A stretch of DNA of 64,000 nt from Collinsella sp. TF06-26 (GTDB taxonomy: Bacteria; Actinomycetota; Coriobacteriia; Coriobacteriales; Coriobacteriaceae). Shown one piece after another: positions 1 to 12,375 of the stretch. The stretch lies in NCBI RefSeq assembly GCF_002232035.1, contig NZ_NKXR01000004.1:62001-126000 (forward strand), read 5' to 3'. Positions within the stretch are counted from its first letter, which is position 1; every line of letters starts with the position of its first letter. The position numbers and the translations under genes are program-made. A model generated the notes under the pieces. It had not been told where the DNA came from and did no database searches. It worked only from the letters and a program-made list of their open reading frames with translations.

Positions 1-3399
<3,399 letters not shown>

Positions 3400-3405
3400 A
3401 GTCAA

Positions 3406-6400
3406 CTACTCCTTATCAGTGGTCGTGGCGGCGACAGCCTCGGGTGCCTCGGCGGTCTCGGCATCCTCGGCCTCGACGTCGGCGTCAACGCCGGCGAGCG
3501 CAGCCAGGTCGTCGAGAGCGGAGGTCTCCTCGGCGGTCACAGGGGCGGAGGCGTCCTCGTCGGCATCGTGCATGGGCTCGATGTCCAGTGCGAGGGAGCG
3601 GATCTCCTTGACGAGAACCTTGAAGGACTCGGGGATACCCGGGACAGGAACGTTCTCGCCCTTGACGATGGACTCGTAGGTCTTGACACGGCCCACGGTA
3701 TCGTCGGACTTGACGGTCAGGATCTCCTGCAGGACGTTGGAAGCACCGTAAGCGTACAGTGCCCAAACTTCCATCTCACCGAAGCGCTGGCCGCCGAACT
3801 GAGCCTTGCCGCCCAGCGGCTGCTGGGTAACCAGGCTGTAAGGGCCGGTCGAACGGGCGTGGATCTTGTCGTCGACCATGTGGCCGAGCTTGAGGATGTA
3901 GGACGTACCCACGGTAATGGGCTCGCGGAACTCCTCGCCGGTGCGGCCGTCGAACAGGCGGGTCTTGCCGCGCTCGTCAAGCTGGGTGACGAACTCGGGG
4001 CGCATGTGATCGCCAAAGGCAGCGGTGGCCTTGTTGAGCATGTTCTTGTTGGCGCGACGGATGACCTCGGCGATCTCGTCCTCCTTGGCGCCGTCGAAGA
4101 CGGGCGTCGCGGTGAAGAACGGACCGGGGACATACTTGTCGGAGTCGGCATCCTCGGTATCCCAACCGCAGGCAGCAGCCCAGCCAAGGTGGCACTCGAG
4201 CAGCTGGCCGACGTTCATACGCGAAGGAACGCCCAGCGGGTTGAGGATAACGTCGATCGGGGTACCGTCAGCCATGTAGGGCATGTCCTCGACCGGCAGA
4301 ACGTTACAAATAACACCCTTGTTGCCGTGGCGGCCGGCGATCTTATCGCCCTGCTGGATCTTACGACGCTGGGCGACGTAGACGCGCACCTGCTCGTTGA
4401 CGCCGGGGGCCAGGTCGTCGCCGTTCTCGCGGCTAAAGCGGACGACGTCGATGACGCGGCCGTAAGCGCCGTGAGGCATCTTAAGGGAGGTGTCGCGAAC
4501 GTCGTGGGCCTTGGCACCGAAGATGGCGCGCAGCAGGCGCTCCTCGGCGGTCAGAGCGCTCTCGCCCTTAGGCGTGACCTTGCCGACCAGGATGTCGCCA
4601 GGGCCGACCTCGGCGCCAATGCGGATGATGCCGTCCTCGTCGAGGTTGGCAAGCATGTCCTCGGAGAGGTTCGGAATCTCGCGAGTGATCTCCTCGGGGC
4701 CGAGCTTGGTGTCGCGGGCGTCGATCTCGTGACGGGTGATGTTGATGGTCGTCAGCAGGTCCTCGGCCACCAGGCGCTCGGACACGACGATACCGTCCTC
4801 GTAGTTAAAGCCTTCCCACGGCATGTATGCCACAGTGAGGTTCTGGCCCAGTGCGAGCTCGCCGTGATCGGTCGAAGGACCGTCGGCCAGAGGCTCGCCC
4901 TGCTCAACGGTGTCACCGACGCGCACGAGCGGACGGTGGTTGATGCAGGTGGACTGGTTGGAACGCTGGTACTTGGCCAGGTGATACTCGTCCATGCCGC
5001 CGGCATGCTTGACGATGATCTTGGCGGCGTCGGCAAAGATGACCTCGCCGGCGTTCTTGGCCAGGGTGACCTCGCCGGAGTCCAGGGCGGCGCGACGCTC
5101 CATGCCGGTACCGACATAGGGAGCGGCAGGGTGAACCAGCGGCACGGCCTGACGCTGCATGTTGGCGCCCATGAGCGTACGCTTGGCGTCGTCGTGCTCA
5201 AGGAACGGGATCAGCGTGGCTGCGACGGAGAGCATCTGGCGCGGCGAGACGTCCATGTAGTCGACATCCTCGACAGGCACGTCGGCGGGAGCGCCGAAGG
5301 AGCCGTCGAAGTCGCGGGTACGGGCGATCACGGTGTGCGGACGGACGATCTTGCCCTCGGCATCGGTCGTGATGAACTCGTTGGTCTTGGGATCGAGCGG
5401 CGTGTTGGCCGGCGCGATGACGTGCTTCTCTTCCTCGTCAGCGGTCATCCAGTCGATCTGGTCGGTGGCAACGCCGTTCTCGACGCGGCGGAACGGAGCC
5501 TCGATGAAGCCGTACTCGTTGACGCGGGCGTAGAGGGCGAGCGAGCCGATCAGGCCGATGTTGGGGCCTTCGGGGGTCTCGATCGGGCACATGCGGCTGT
5601 AGTGCGAGTTATGAACGTCGCGGACGGCCGTCGGCACGTTGGTGCGGCGGCTGGAACCCGACTTGTGGCCGGCAAGACCGCCAGGGCCGAGTGCGGACAG
5701 ACGGCGCTTGTGGGTCAGACCGGTCAGGGGGTTCGCCTGGTCCATGAACTGCGAGAGCTGCGAGGAACCGAAGAACTCCTTGATGGAGGCCACGATCGGA
5801 CGGATGTTGATGAGCGACTGCGGGGTGATCTCGTCGATGTCCTGGGAGCTCATGCGCTCACGGACGACGCGCTCCATACGGCTCATGCCGATACGGAACT
5901 GGTTGGCGACGAGCTCGCCGACGGTGCGAATGCGGCGGTTGCCAAAGTGGTCGATGTCGTCGACCTTGAAGCCCTGCTCGCCGGCAGCGAGGGACAACAG
6001 GTAGCGCAGCGTCGCGACGATATCCTCGTCGGTGAGCACCGTGACCTCTTCCTCGGTGGTGAGGTTGAGCTTCTTGTTGACCTTGTAACGACCGACGCGG
6101 GCCAGGTCGTAGCGCTGCGGGTTGAAGAGCAGACCCTCGAGCAGGCTGCGGGAAGCGTCCACGGTGGGAGGCTCGCCCGGGCGCAGACGACGGTAGATCT
6201 CGATGAGGGCATCCTCGCGGGTAAGGGCGGTGTCGCGCTCCAGGGTGCGCTTGATCACATCGGAGTTGCCGAGCAGCTCGATGATGTCGTCGTTGGTGAC
6301 GGCGATGCCAAGGGCGCGCAGGAACATCGTGGCGCTCTGCTTGCGCTTACGGTCGATGGAGACCATGAGCTGGTCGCGCTTGTCGACCTCAAACTCAAGC

Positions 6401-6897
6401 CAGGCACCGCGGGACGGGATAATCTGGGCCTTGTAGATCTGCTTGCCCGAATCCATCTCGGAGCTGTAGTACACGCCCGGGGAGCGGACGAGCTGCGAGA
6501 CGACGATACGCTCGGTACCGTTGATGATGAAGGTACCCTGATCGGTCATCATGGGGAAGTCGCCCATGAAGACGAGCTGCTCCTTGATCTCGCCGGTCTC
6601 CTTGTTGGTGAGACGGACGTCGGTCAGAAGCGGAGCCTGATAGGTCATATCCTTCTCGCGGCACTCCTCGACGGTGTGCGCGGGGTCGCCAAACTGATGC
6701 TCGCCGAAGGTAACCTCGAGAACATGGTTCTGGCTCTGGATGGGGCTGGATTCCTTGAACGCCTCACGAAGGCCCTCGTCCTTAAAACGCTCAAAGGATT
6801 CCCTTTGAACAGAGATAAGGTTGGGGAGCTCCATGGCCTCCGGGATTTTCCCGAAGCTGACGCGCTTGCGCTCAGTGGCAGTGTATGCGTAGGTCAC
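3406..6897 (-). CDS. rpoB: RNA polymerase beta subunit
   Basis: Complete 1163-residue beta subunit, a usual length for actinobacteria. The start is GTG at 6897, preceded by a strong GGAGG 9 nt upstream. The rifampicin pocket is intact ([18 protein letters not shown]); alanine at the position of E. coli Asn518 is a natural variant also known in other Gram-positives. The C-terminus has an acidic Ala/Glu-rich tail of about 40 residues after the conserved core, which also carries the ribosome site for rpoC. It is first gene of an rpoBC unit with its own upstream promoter, because a terminator separates it from galU. Confidence 0.98.
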   Translation of the reverse strand: MTYAYTATERKRVSFGKIPEAMELPNLISVQRESFERFKDEGLREAFKESSPIQSQNHVLEVTFGEHQFGDPAHTVEECREKDMTYQAPLLTDVRLTNKETGEIKEQLVFMGDFPMMTDQGTFIINGTERIVVSQLVRSPGVYYSSEMDSGKQIYKAQIIPSRGAWLEFEVDKRDQLMVSIDRKRKQSATMFLRALGIAVTNDDIIELLGNSDVIKRTLERDTALTREDALIEIYRRLRPGEPPTVDASRSLLEGLLFNPQRYDLARVGRYKVNKKLNLTTEEEVTVLTDEDIVATLRYLLSLAAGEQGFKVDDIDHFGNRRIRTVGELVANQFRIGMSRMERVVRERMSSQDIDEITPQSLINIRPIVASIKEFFGSSQLSQFMDQANPLTGLTHKRRLSALGPGGLAGHKSGSSRRTNVPTAVRDVHNSHYSRMCPIETPEGPNIGLIGSLALYARVNEYGFIEAPFRRVENGVATDQIDWMTADEEEKHVIAPANTPLDPKTNEFITTDAEGKIVRPHTVIARTRDFDGSFGAPADVPVEDVDYMDVSPRQMLSVAATLIPFLEHDDAKRTLMGANMQRQAVPLVHPAAPYVGTGMERRAALDSGEVTLAKNAGEVIFADAAKIIVKHAGGMDEYHLAKYQRSNQSTCINHRPLVRVGDTVEQGEPLADGPSTDHGELALGQNLTVAYMPWEGFNYEDGIVVSERLVAEDLLTTINITRHEIDARDTKLGPEEITREIPNLSEDMLANLDEDGIIRIGAEVGPGDILVGKVTPKGESALTAEERLLRAIFGAKAHDVRDTSLKMPHGAYGRVIDVVRFSRENGDDLAPGVNEQVRVYVAQRRKIQQGDKIAGRHGNKGVICNVLPVEDMPYMADGTPIDVILNPLGVPSRMNVGQLLECHLGWAAACGWDTEDADSDKYVPGPFFTATPVFDGAKEDEIAEVIRRANKNMLNKATAAFGDHMRPEFVTQLDERGKTRLFDGRTGEEFREPITVGTSYILKLGHMVDDKIHARSTGPYSLVTQQPLGGKAQFGGQRFGEMEVWALYAYGASNVLQEILTVKSDDTVGRVKTYESIVKGENVPVPGIPESFKVLVKEIRSLALDIEPMHDADEDASAPVTAEETSALDDLAALAGVDADVEAEDAETAEAPEAVAATTTDKE

Positions 6898-6970
6898 CAG
6901 GTTTTTCCTCCTTCACGGAAATGCTCGGTGGGTTGGCGAGGCATAGCTTCGCCAGTTATCGCAACCTAAT

Positions 6971-6998
6971 AGTTTATCAGGTACCGACCGTTGGGCAA
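6971..6998 (-). promoter_or_regulatory. Candidate sigma-70 type promoter for rpoBC
   Basis: On the minus strand TTGCCC (6998-6993) and TAAACT (6976-6971) are separated by 16 nt, giving a leader of roughly 65 nt before the rpoB GTG. It lies downstream of the galU terminator, where a promoter is needed. The boxes are only moderate matches. Confidence 0.45.
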
Positions 6999-7075
6999 GA
7001 AAAGCCTTGACGCGATTGAGTTTTTGGAGTAGCAAAGTTTTTCGACAGAAAACACGCAGGTAGATGTATGTGTAT

Positions 7076-7107
7076 CGAACATCTGTTCATATATTTTCTG
7101 TGAACAG
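7076..7107. promoter_or_regulatory. Overlapping palindromes upstream of rpoB, one resembling a LexA box
   Basis: Bases 7076-7089, read on the minus strand, give TGAACAGATGTTCG, which matches the Gram-positive SOS-box pattern CGAAC-RNRY-GTTCG at all but the first base. A second inverted repeat overlaps it: CTGTTCA at 7083-7089 and TGAACAG at 7101-7107, 11 nt apart. It sits between the galU terminator and the rpoBC promoter, about 80 nt upstream of the -35 box. Regulator identity is an inference. Confidence 0.35.
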
Positions 7108-7130
7108 AGAGCCGGCAATCGCAGCTCTTA

Positions 7131-7164
7131 TAAAAAACGGGCGCGAACCGAGGTCCACGCCCGT
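7131..7164 (-). terminator. Rho-independent terminator of galU
   Basis: On the minus strand, stem ACGGGCG / CGCCCGT (7158-7164 with 7137-7143) is followed by a run of six T. It lies 20 nt after the galU stop and insulates galU from rpoBC. Confidence 0.85.
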
Positions 7165-7184
7165 AAATGTCGGTGCCCGAAGGC

Positions 7185-8093
7185 TTACTTGCGCATCAAT
7201 CCGCCGCGCTCGTCGATGGCGTCCCAGAAGGCGCTGGCAAAGCGAGGATCGCTTGCGGCCATGAGGGCGTTGGTGGCCATCCAGCCAGACGGGGTACCAG
7301 TGTCGTAGCCCGAGAGCGGATCGATGACGACAGCGTACATGGCCTCGCGGTCGAGCGAACGTGCCATGGCGTCGGTCAGCTGAATCTCGCCGCCCTTACC
7401 GGCCTGCTGATCGGCCAGCAGGTCCATGACCAGCGGGCTCAGCAGGTAGCGACCGACGATGTACAGGTTGGACGGAGCCGCCTCGGGAGCGGGCTTCTCC
7501 ACCAGGCCGCCGATGCGCCACACGGCACCCGGCTCGGCATCGGCAACGCCCTCGGCGCCCTCGAGCGAACCGACGCGCTCGCCGGCGATAACGCCATAGC
7601 GGCTGACTTCCTCGGGCGAGCAAGCAGCGACGGCGATAACCGAAGCGCCACCGTGCTCCTTGGAAACGGCGAGCATCTTGTCGCAGATGTCGCGGTTAGG
7701 CACAACGTAGTCGCCCAGAAGAACCAGGAAGTTCTCCCCTGCCACGGCGTCGGCAGCAGAGCGGATAGCATGGCCGAGGCCCTTGGGCTCGTACTGATAA
7801 CGGAAGTCGACCGGCATACCGCCAGCATGGGCGACGGCATCGGCATAGGCATTCTTGCCGCGCTCGCGCAGCAGGTTCTCGAGCGAGCGATCGGGCTGGA
7901 AGTAGCTCAGCAGCTCGGGCTTACCGGGAGAGGTAACGATGATGGCGTCGTCGACCTCCTCGGGGTCGAGTGCCTCCTCAACGACATACTGAATGACCGG
8001 CTTGTCGAGCACCGGCAACATCTCTTTGGGCGTGCACTTAGTGCCAGGCAGAAAACGCGTGCCAAGACCGGCGGCGGGGATGATTGCCTTCAT
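7185..8093 (-). CDS. galU: UTP-glucose-1-phosphate uridylyltransferase
   Basis: Makes UDP-glucose from UTP and glucose-1-phosphate in the cytoplasm, for cell-wall sugars and glycolipids. The N-terminal nucleotide-binding motif KAIIPAAGLGTRFLPGTK and the sugar-site motifs KEMLPVLDKP and LGDYVVPNRD are clear; length (302 aa) is normal. ATG at 8093 gives the canonical MKAIIPAAG start. A TTG at 8102 is closer to the AAAGGA ribosome site, so three extra residues are possible. The gene lies alone between rplL and rpoB, with terminators on both sides, so it is a separate transcription unit embedded in the ribosomal/RNAP cluster. Confidence 0.93.
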   Translation of the reverse strand: MKAIIPAAGLGTRFLPGTKCTPKEMLPVLDKPVIQYVVEEALDPEEVDDAIIVTSPGKPELLSYFQPDRSLENLLRERGKNAYADAVAHAGGMPVDFRYQYEPKGLGHAIRSAADAVAGENFLVLLGDYVVPNRDICDKMLAVSKEHGGASVIAVAACSPEEVSRYGVIAGERVGSLEGAEGVADAEPGAVWRIGGLVEKPAPEAAPSNLYIVGRYLLSPLVMDLLADQQAGKGGEIQLTDAMARSLDREAMYAVVIDPLSGYDTGTPSGWMATNALMAASDPRFASAFWDAIDERGGLMRK

Positions 8094-8344
8094 GTTATTC
8101 AAGGATCCTTTCGCAGGCGCAGAATGCGCCCTATGCGTGCGGCACGGCGGCCGCAGACCAAATTGCGATACCGAAGTATCTTACCGCCGAAGACATACGT
8201 CGCCGTAAGGCAAGCACCATTCTTCAGCAGGTCAACGCAAATTATTGCTCGAATGGTGCAATTTTACGCCCCAGCGGTAACGAGATTGGCACGGCGAAGA
8301 CAACGGTGTTCTGCGTGCCGAGCAATGGGAATGAGGGGTCATAA

Positions 8345-8379
8345 CAAAAAAGACGGGGCTCGCAATGCGAACCCCGTCT
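8345..8379 (-). terminator. Rho-independent terminator of rplJL
   Basis: Minus-strand hairpin with arms AGACGGGG / CCCCGTCT plus an inner TCGCA/TGCGA pairing, followed by TTTTTT. It lies about 28 nt after the rplL stop. The region 8094-8344 to its left holds no gene and should contain the galU promoter. Confidence 0.9.
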
Positions 8380-8406
8380 GCAAAGAAATCTGGCGAGAAA
8401 GCCTGA

Positions 8407-8784
8407 TTACTTGAGGGTGACAGCAGCGCCAGCAGCCTCGAGCTTCTCCTTGGCAGCCTCGGCGTCCTCCTTCTTGGCACCCTCGAGAACAGCCTTGGGA
8501 GCGCCCTCGACGACCTCCTTGGCCTCCTTCAGGCCAAGGTTGGTGAGCTCACGGACGGCCTTGATGACCTGGATCTTGTTGTCGCCGAAGCCCTCGAGCA
8601 CGACGTCAAACTCGGTCTTCTCCTCGGCCTCAGCAGCGCCAGCAGCGGGAGCGGCGACAACAGCGGCAGGAGCAGCAGCGGAAACGCCGAAGGTGTCCTC
8701 GATAGCCTTGACGAGCTCGGAAGCCTCGAGAAGGGTCATTTCCTTAAGAGCATCGATGATCTCATCGGTGGTAAGCTTAGCCAT
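8407..8784 (-). CDS. rplL: 50S ribosomal protein L7/L12
   Basis: Stalk protein of the large subunit that recruits translation factors. The 125-residue product starts [16 protein letters not shown] (ATG at 8784 behind AAAGGA), has the Ala-rich hinge at about residues 35-55 and the C-terminal factor-binding domain ending AAGAAVTLK. An in-frame start further upstream is possible but lacks a ribosome site. It is co-transcribed with rplJ, about 100 nt upstream. Confidence 0.97.
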   Translation of the reverse strand: MAKLTTDEIIDALKEMTLLEASELVKAIEDTFGVSAAAPAAVVAAPAAGAAEAEEKTEFDVVLEGFGDNKIQVIKAVRELTNLGLKEAKEVVEGAPKAVLEGAKKEDAEAAKEKLEAAGAAVTLK

Positions 8785-8886
8785 TTCTAAGTCCTTTCGG
8801 TTTCCGTGCGGATGCACGGAGATCAGTTAAAACATGGCGCGAATGCGCCTGGGGTGCGGCGTTGCCGCCGCGGGTGAAAGCAGCGA

Positions 8887-9408
8887 CTAGGCTGCCTTCT
8901 GCTCGGAGACCTGCTGGATCGAACGAGCGAGACCAGAGGAAACGCCGTTGACGCAGACAGCGATGTCGCGAGCGAAACCGGAGATGAGACCGGCGATCTG
9001 GCCGAGAAGCTGATCCTTGGTGGGCAGCTCGGCGATAGCCTTAACATCATCAGCGGAAACGGCCTTGCCGTCGGAGATACCGCCCTTGATCTCAAGGACG
9101 CCCTTGGACTTAGCAGAGAAGTCCTTAAGGGCCTTAGCGGCCTCGACCGGCTCGGTCTCGTAGAACACATAAGCGACGGGGCCGGCGAGAATTTCGTCGA
9201 GCTCGGGCTGCTCCTGGTTCTTGAGAGCGATCTTGACCAGGTTGTTCTTGTAGACCTTCATCTCGGCGCCGCACTCGCGAAGCTGATGACGCAGCTCCTG
9301 AGCCTGCTTAACCGTCAGACCGTTGTAGTTGACAACGAACAGACCGGCGTTCTCGGCGATACGGGACTCGATCTCTGCAACCTTGTCGATTTTGTACTGC
9401 TGGGGCAT
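8887..9408 (-). CDS. rplJ: 50S ribosomal protein L10
   Basis: Anchors L7/L12 dimers to the ribosome and, in the family, represses its own operon by binding the mRNA leader. The 173-residue protein has the N-terminal 23S-binding part (NYNGLTVKQAQELRHQLRE) and a C-terminal helix for L12 binding. Ribosome site GAGGAGG precedes the ATG. A structured L10 leader and attenuator lie directly upstream. Its usual neighbours rplK and rplA are about 22 kb away here. Confidence 0.97.
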   Translation of the reverse strand: MPQQYKIDKVAEIESRIAENAGLFVVNYNGLTVKQAQELRHQLRECGAEMKVYKNNLVKIALKNQEQPELDEILAGPVAYVFYETEPVEAAKALKDFSAKSKGVLEIKGGISDGKAVSADDVKAIAELPTKDQLLGQIAGLISGFARDIAVCVNGVSSGLARSIQQVSEQKAA

Positions 9409-9473
9409 GAATTACACCTCCTCGAATTCTTTCCGGGCACGGTCCGCCACAAGGACGTGACGGGGGCATGTCC

Positions 9474-9612
9474 AAAAAGAAAGCCCCCGCGCTGCATGAG
9501 CGACGGGGGCGAGAAGACATATCTACTCGACCACCTCGGCTGGCGGGATATCCCATTAAGCTCGCGGGCGATGCCCGTTTGCACCGGCTGTCTCTGGCAG
9601 CGGATTCGTGCG
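9474..9612 (-). ncRNA. L10 leader with attenuator upstream of rplJ
   Basis: The minus-strand transcript starting near 9618 contains the blocks expected of an L10 leader: AGACAGCCGGTGC, then GAGCTTAATGGG, then CCAGCCGAGGT, which form the mimic of the L10 binding site on 23S rRNA. It is followed by a strong hairpin (GCCCCCG / CGGGGGC, 9483-9510) and TTTCTTTTT, a Rho-independent attenuator about 65 nt before the rplJ ATG. L10-L12 binding would be expected to favour termination. Confidence 0.85.
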
Positions 9613-9624
9613 TGAACCGAAAGT

Positions 9625-9653
9625 ATTATGGCGGGGACCCCGGCGTCGGTCAA
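9625..9653 (-). promoter_or_regulatory. Promoter of rplJL
   Basis: TTGACC (9653-9648) and CATAAT (9630-9625) on the minus strand with an ideal 17-nt spacer, placing the start site at the beginning of the L10 leader. The -35 box lies inside the left arm of the palindromic element at 9643-9863. Confidence 0.75.
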
Positions 9654-9863
9654 CGGAAATCCGGGCTGCACACAATTCCACCATCCGGCACGCTCCGCCG
9701 AAGGCCAGGTGCAAGGTTTTCGCTCGGTCAAGTCCTGGGCTCGCACGAAGGCCACATTAAGTGGCCTTCGGCTCGTGCGGAATCTACGAAAACCTTGCGC
9801 CTGGCCTTCGGCGGCGCGTGCCTGCGTTGACTTTGGGCAGCCCGGGTTTTCGTTGGCTGACGC
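9643..9863. repeat. 221-bp MITE-like imperfect palindrome
   Basis: Terminal arms of 27 bp (9643-9669 and 9837-9863) match as inverted repeats at about 23 of 27 positions. A second pair of 26-bp arms (9697-9722 and 9787-9812) matches at 25 of 26. A third, inner hairpin is built on GAAGGCCAC-ATTAA-GTGGCCTTC (9748-9769). The almost continuous pairing makes the whole element one giant hairpin. No protein is encoded. No clear target-site duplication is visible. It fills most of the gap between the aminotransferase and rplJ. Confidence 0.8.
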
Positions 9864-9914
9864 CCCCACTCATAATGCTTGGGTCGGTGGGCTGATGCGT
9901 TGCGTCCCGTTGGG

Positions 9915-11051
9915 CTATAAGGTTGAAATGAAGGTGGACAGGCGGGTTAGGCCTTCGTCCAGGTCTTTATCGGAAACGCAGTAGCTTAGGCGGATGTGGC
10001 CTTCGGTGCCGAAGCAGTCGCCCGGGACTAGGGCTACGTTTGCCTCTTTGATGGCTTTGATGCAGAAGGCTTCGCTTGTTAGGCCGAATTGCTTAATGCT
10101 GGGGAAGGCGTAGAAGGCGCCTGCTGGTTCTACTACGTCGAGGTCCATGGCGTCTAAGGCTGCGAGCACGCGTTCGCGGCGGGCTCGGTAGACTTTGAGC
10201 ATGGGGGCAGGGTCGACGGTGAGGGCTCGGGCCGCGGCGTCCATTTCGAAGGAGACGGCGCTCGATACTAAGTATTGGTGAGCCTTGGCAATCTCGGCGA
10301 TGACGGGGGCTGCGGCTGCGAGCCAGCCCAAGCGCCAGCCGGTCATGGCCCAGGGCTTGGAGAAGCTCTCGATGACCACCGTCTGATCGCGCAGCTCCGG
10401 GTGGCGCTGGGCAAAGCGCTCGTAGCCATCCACATAAACCAGGCGGTTGTATACGTCGTCGCAGACCACGTAGATGCCCGCCTGCTCCGCCACGTGCGCC
10501 ACGGCGTCGAGCGAAGCCGCGTTGAGAATGCAACCCGTGGGATTGTTGGGCGTGCAGATGACGATGGCCTTGGTCGCCGGGGTCACACAGGCGCGAAGCG
10601 CATCCTCGTCAATCTGAAATTGCGCAAGCTCCGTATCCAAAAAGACCGCTTTGGCGTGATTGGCTACGACGATGCTCTCGTACAGGCCAAAGGCCGGCGT
10701 GGGGATAATGACCTCGTCGCCGGGGTTGAGCATGGCCATGAATGTTGCCGACAGGGCCTCGGTCGCGCCGTCGGTCAGGATGACCTCGTCGGCCGAAAAC
10801 GTAAGGCCCGCGTCCCCCATGTAGGCAGACAGTGCCTCGCGCAGGACAGGGCGACCGTTGTTGGGCGGATAGTGTGTGTCGCCGCGGCCCAGTGCGGCGG
10901 TCACCTCGGCGCTAATCACATCGGGCGTGGGAAAATCAGGCTCGCCGAGCGCAAGCGCGATGCATCCCGGATGCTGAGCGGCGAGCGCGTTGATTCGGCG
11001 GATACCGGAGGGCTTGAGCGTGGCAAGCGAGGTATTCATGGGCAGGCGCAT
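9915..11051 (-). CDS. PLP-dependent class I/II aminotransferase
   Basis: Fold-type I aminotransferase of 378 residues, aspartate/aromatic branch; likely moves an amino group between an amino acid and a 2-oxo acid in the cytoplasm. Visible motifs: substrate loop GEPDFPTPD (36-44), NNPTG (169-173), CDDVY (197-201), the Schiff-base lysine K232 in SFSKPWAMTGWRLGW, and a C-terminal arginine in HIRLSYC. The start has AAAGGA 7 nt upstream. The exact substrate cannot be read from sequence. It is divergent from the flavodoxin-like gene at 11145, 93 bp away. Confidence 0.85.
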   Translation of the reverse strand: MRLPMNTSLATLKPSGIRRINALAAQHPGCIALALGEPDFPTPDVISAEVTAALGRGDTHYPPNNGRPVLREALSAYMGDAGLTFSADEVILTDGATEALSATFMAMLNPGDEVIIPTPAFGLYESIVVANHAKAVFLDTELAQFQIDEDALRACVTPATKAIVICTPNNPTGCILNAASLDAVAHVAEQAGIYVVCDDVYNRLVYVDGYERFAQRHPELRDQTVVIESFSKPWAMTGWRLGWLAAAAPVIAEIAKAHQYLVSSAVSFEMDAAARALTVDPAPMLKVYRARRERVLAALDAMDLDVVEPAGAFYAFPSIKQFGLTSEAFCIKAIKEANVALVPGDCFGTEGHIRLSYCVSDKDLDEGLTRLSTFISTL

Positions 11052-11144
11052 GGCGTTCCTTTCGTAAGGGTTGCACTAGGATAGCGCGGCGAGGCGCTGC
11101 CAGACGGTGTAACCTAAACGGAAACCAACCGGAAAGGAGGCGGC

Positions 11145-11807
11145 ATGGAGACGACCGCGCGCGGCGATGTACCAAAAACGTTGCAGACCATTGCGTATAT
11201 CAGCATTCCCAATAGCGCCGATCTTGAGTTTTTGCTCTGGGACCTGCAGGATGCCATCGCCGCCTATGCTCAGCTTTCCGGTACTTCGTTCCCCCGTCTG
11301 GTCGCTCTGGGGACGGATGATGGCGGCAGCACTGCGGACGGCATTGTATTCGCTGTTGAGAATGCGCTCAATAACGAGGCGATGAGCGTCGTTGAGCAGG
11401 CGCTTGATTGCCTTGGGGGCACGGAAGCGCGCGTCTATGTCGTTGTTCAAGCCGGCTGTGGGAGTCCCGAGCGGGCGCACACGGTCGTTGGCCATCTGCG
11501 CGAAGCGTGCGAGCGTCGGGGGTTGTCGTGGTGCGGTGGCATTGTCGTCTGCACCGGCGCTGGCATCGCAGCGCTTTGCCGCTCCCCACGCATGGGCCTC
11601 TTGCGCCGACCGTTTTCCGAAGCCATGGACAAGCTCGTGGGTGCGGTGCGTATGGGTTGCTCGGTTGAGCATGCACAGCGACTCGGCGGCGGCAGTGCCG
11701 AGGACATCGACACCAATGGCATGGTTTTTGCCGAGCCAGCCGTGCCGGCGCCAATCTGGCAAGCCGTTATAAAACGCCTTGGCGCTCACGCTCAATCAAA
11801 TATTTAA
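11145..11807 (+). CDS. Flavodoxin/NADPH-FMN reductase-like conserved protein
   Basis: A 220-residue protein of uncertain function, with a strong AAAGGAGG before the ATG. The middle has the alternating beta/alpha pattern of flavodoxin-fold reductases, with ARVYVVVQAGCGSPERA (about 94-110) followed by RGLSWCGGIVVCTGAG, a layout typical of NADPH-dependent FMN reductases after the flavin site. The classical P-loop-like flavin motif near the N-terminus is not obvious, so the protein may bind flavin weakly or not at all. It ends 1 bp before the convergent glycosylase gene. Confidence 0.55.
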   Translation: METTARGDVPKTLQTIAYISIPNSADLEFLLWDLQDAIAAYAQLSGTSFPRLVALGTDDGGSTADGIVFAVENALNNEAMSVVEQALDCLGGTEARVYVVVQAGCGSPERAHTVVGHLREACERRGLSWCGGIVVCTGAGIAALCRSPRMGLLRRPFSEAMDKLVGAVRMGCSVEHAQRLGGGSAEDIDTNGMVFAEPAVPAPIWQAVIKRLGAHAQSNI

Positions 11808-11808
11808 A

Positions 11809-12372
11809 CTAACGAGCGCCCCAATCAACGGCATCGCGCCAGCGCTCAACAAGCCACTCCAAACGCCATGCCGCGTTGGCGGGACTTGTCGACGGCAGAA
11901 CGATGGCCGGCAGCCCGGTGCGTTCTTGTAGATAGCGCTTGTAGAGCCGACCAGCTGTACCACCGTTGCATATCACCTGCTCAATGGGAGCTGCACCGGC
12001 AATGCGCTCGATATGTGCCGGCACAACGTTGCGAATGCTCGCGTCACTCGAGCCCTTGATGTCACAGCTCTCGATCACGTCCCACAGGGCCACACCGCCG
12101 TTGAGCAGCATAGCCCGCTTGGCGGCAATCGAGACGTCGAGCGTCGCAGGCTCGCCGCTCGCCAAAGAGTCGCCCTCGTTGGGTGGCACGGGCACACCGA
12201 GGCACGCGGCCATCACACGCCAAAAGCGATTCTGAGGGTTGCCGTAATAAAAGGCATTGGCGCGCGAAAGCACCGAGGGAAACGACCCCAGCACCAAAAC
12301 GCGCGAGTGCTGGTCGAACACGGGTTCAAACCCATGCTCAATATGTTGATAGCCCTCGTCGGACGCAGCCAT
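11809..12372 (-). CDS. Uracil/hypoxanthine-type DNA glycosylase (UDG superfamily)
   Basis: A 187-residue base-excision repair enzyme. The N-terminal motif LVLGSFPSVLSRANAFYYGN followed by PQNRFW is the signature of the UDG family 6 (hypoxanthine/deoxyinosine DNA glycosylases), and the C-terminal LPSTSPANAAW is the second active-site motif. Expected role: removal of deaminated bases from DNA. It starts 3 nt after the stop of the amylase gene, so the two form a minus-strand pair, an odd functional combination. The Mug-like branch is the main alternative. Confidence 0.8.
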   Translation of the reverse strand: MAASDEGYQHIEHGFEPVFDQHSRVLVLGSFPSVLSRANAFYYGNPQNRFWRVMAACLGVPVPPNEGDSLASGEPATLDVSIAAKRAMLLNGGVALWDVIESCDIKGSSDASIRNVVPAHIERIAGAAPIEQVICNGGTAGRLYKRYLQERTGLPAIVLPSTSPANAAWRLEWLVERWRDAVDWGAR

Positions 12373-12375
12373 GGC

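Noticed and set aside
9315-9984. Small proteins encoded across the 9.5-9.9 kb gap in both directions
   Set aside because: The frames cross the L10 leader and the long palindrome; both strands give similar peptides only because the DNA is palindromic.
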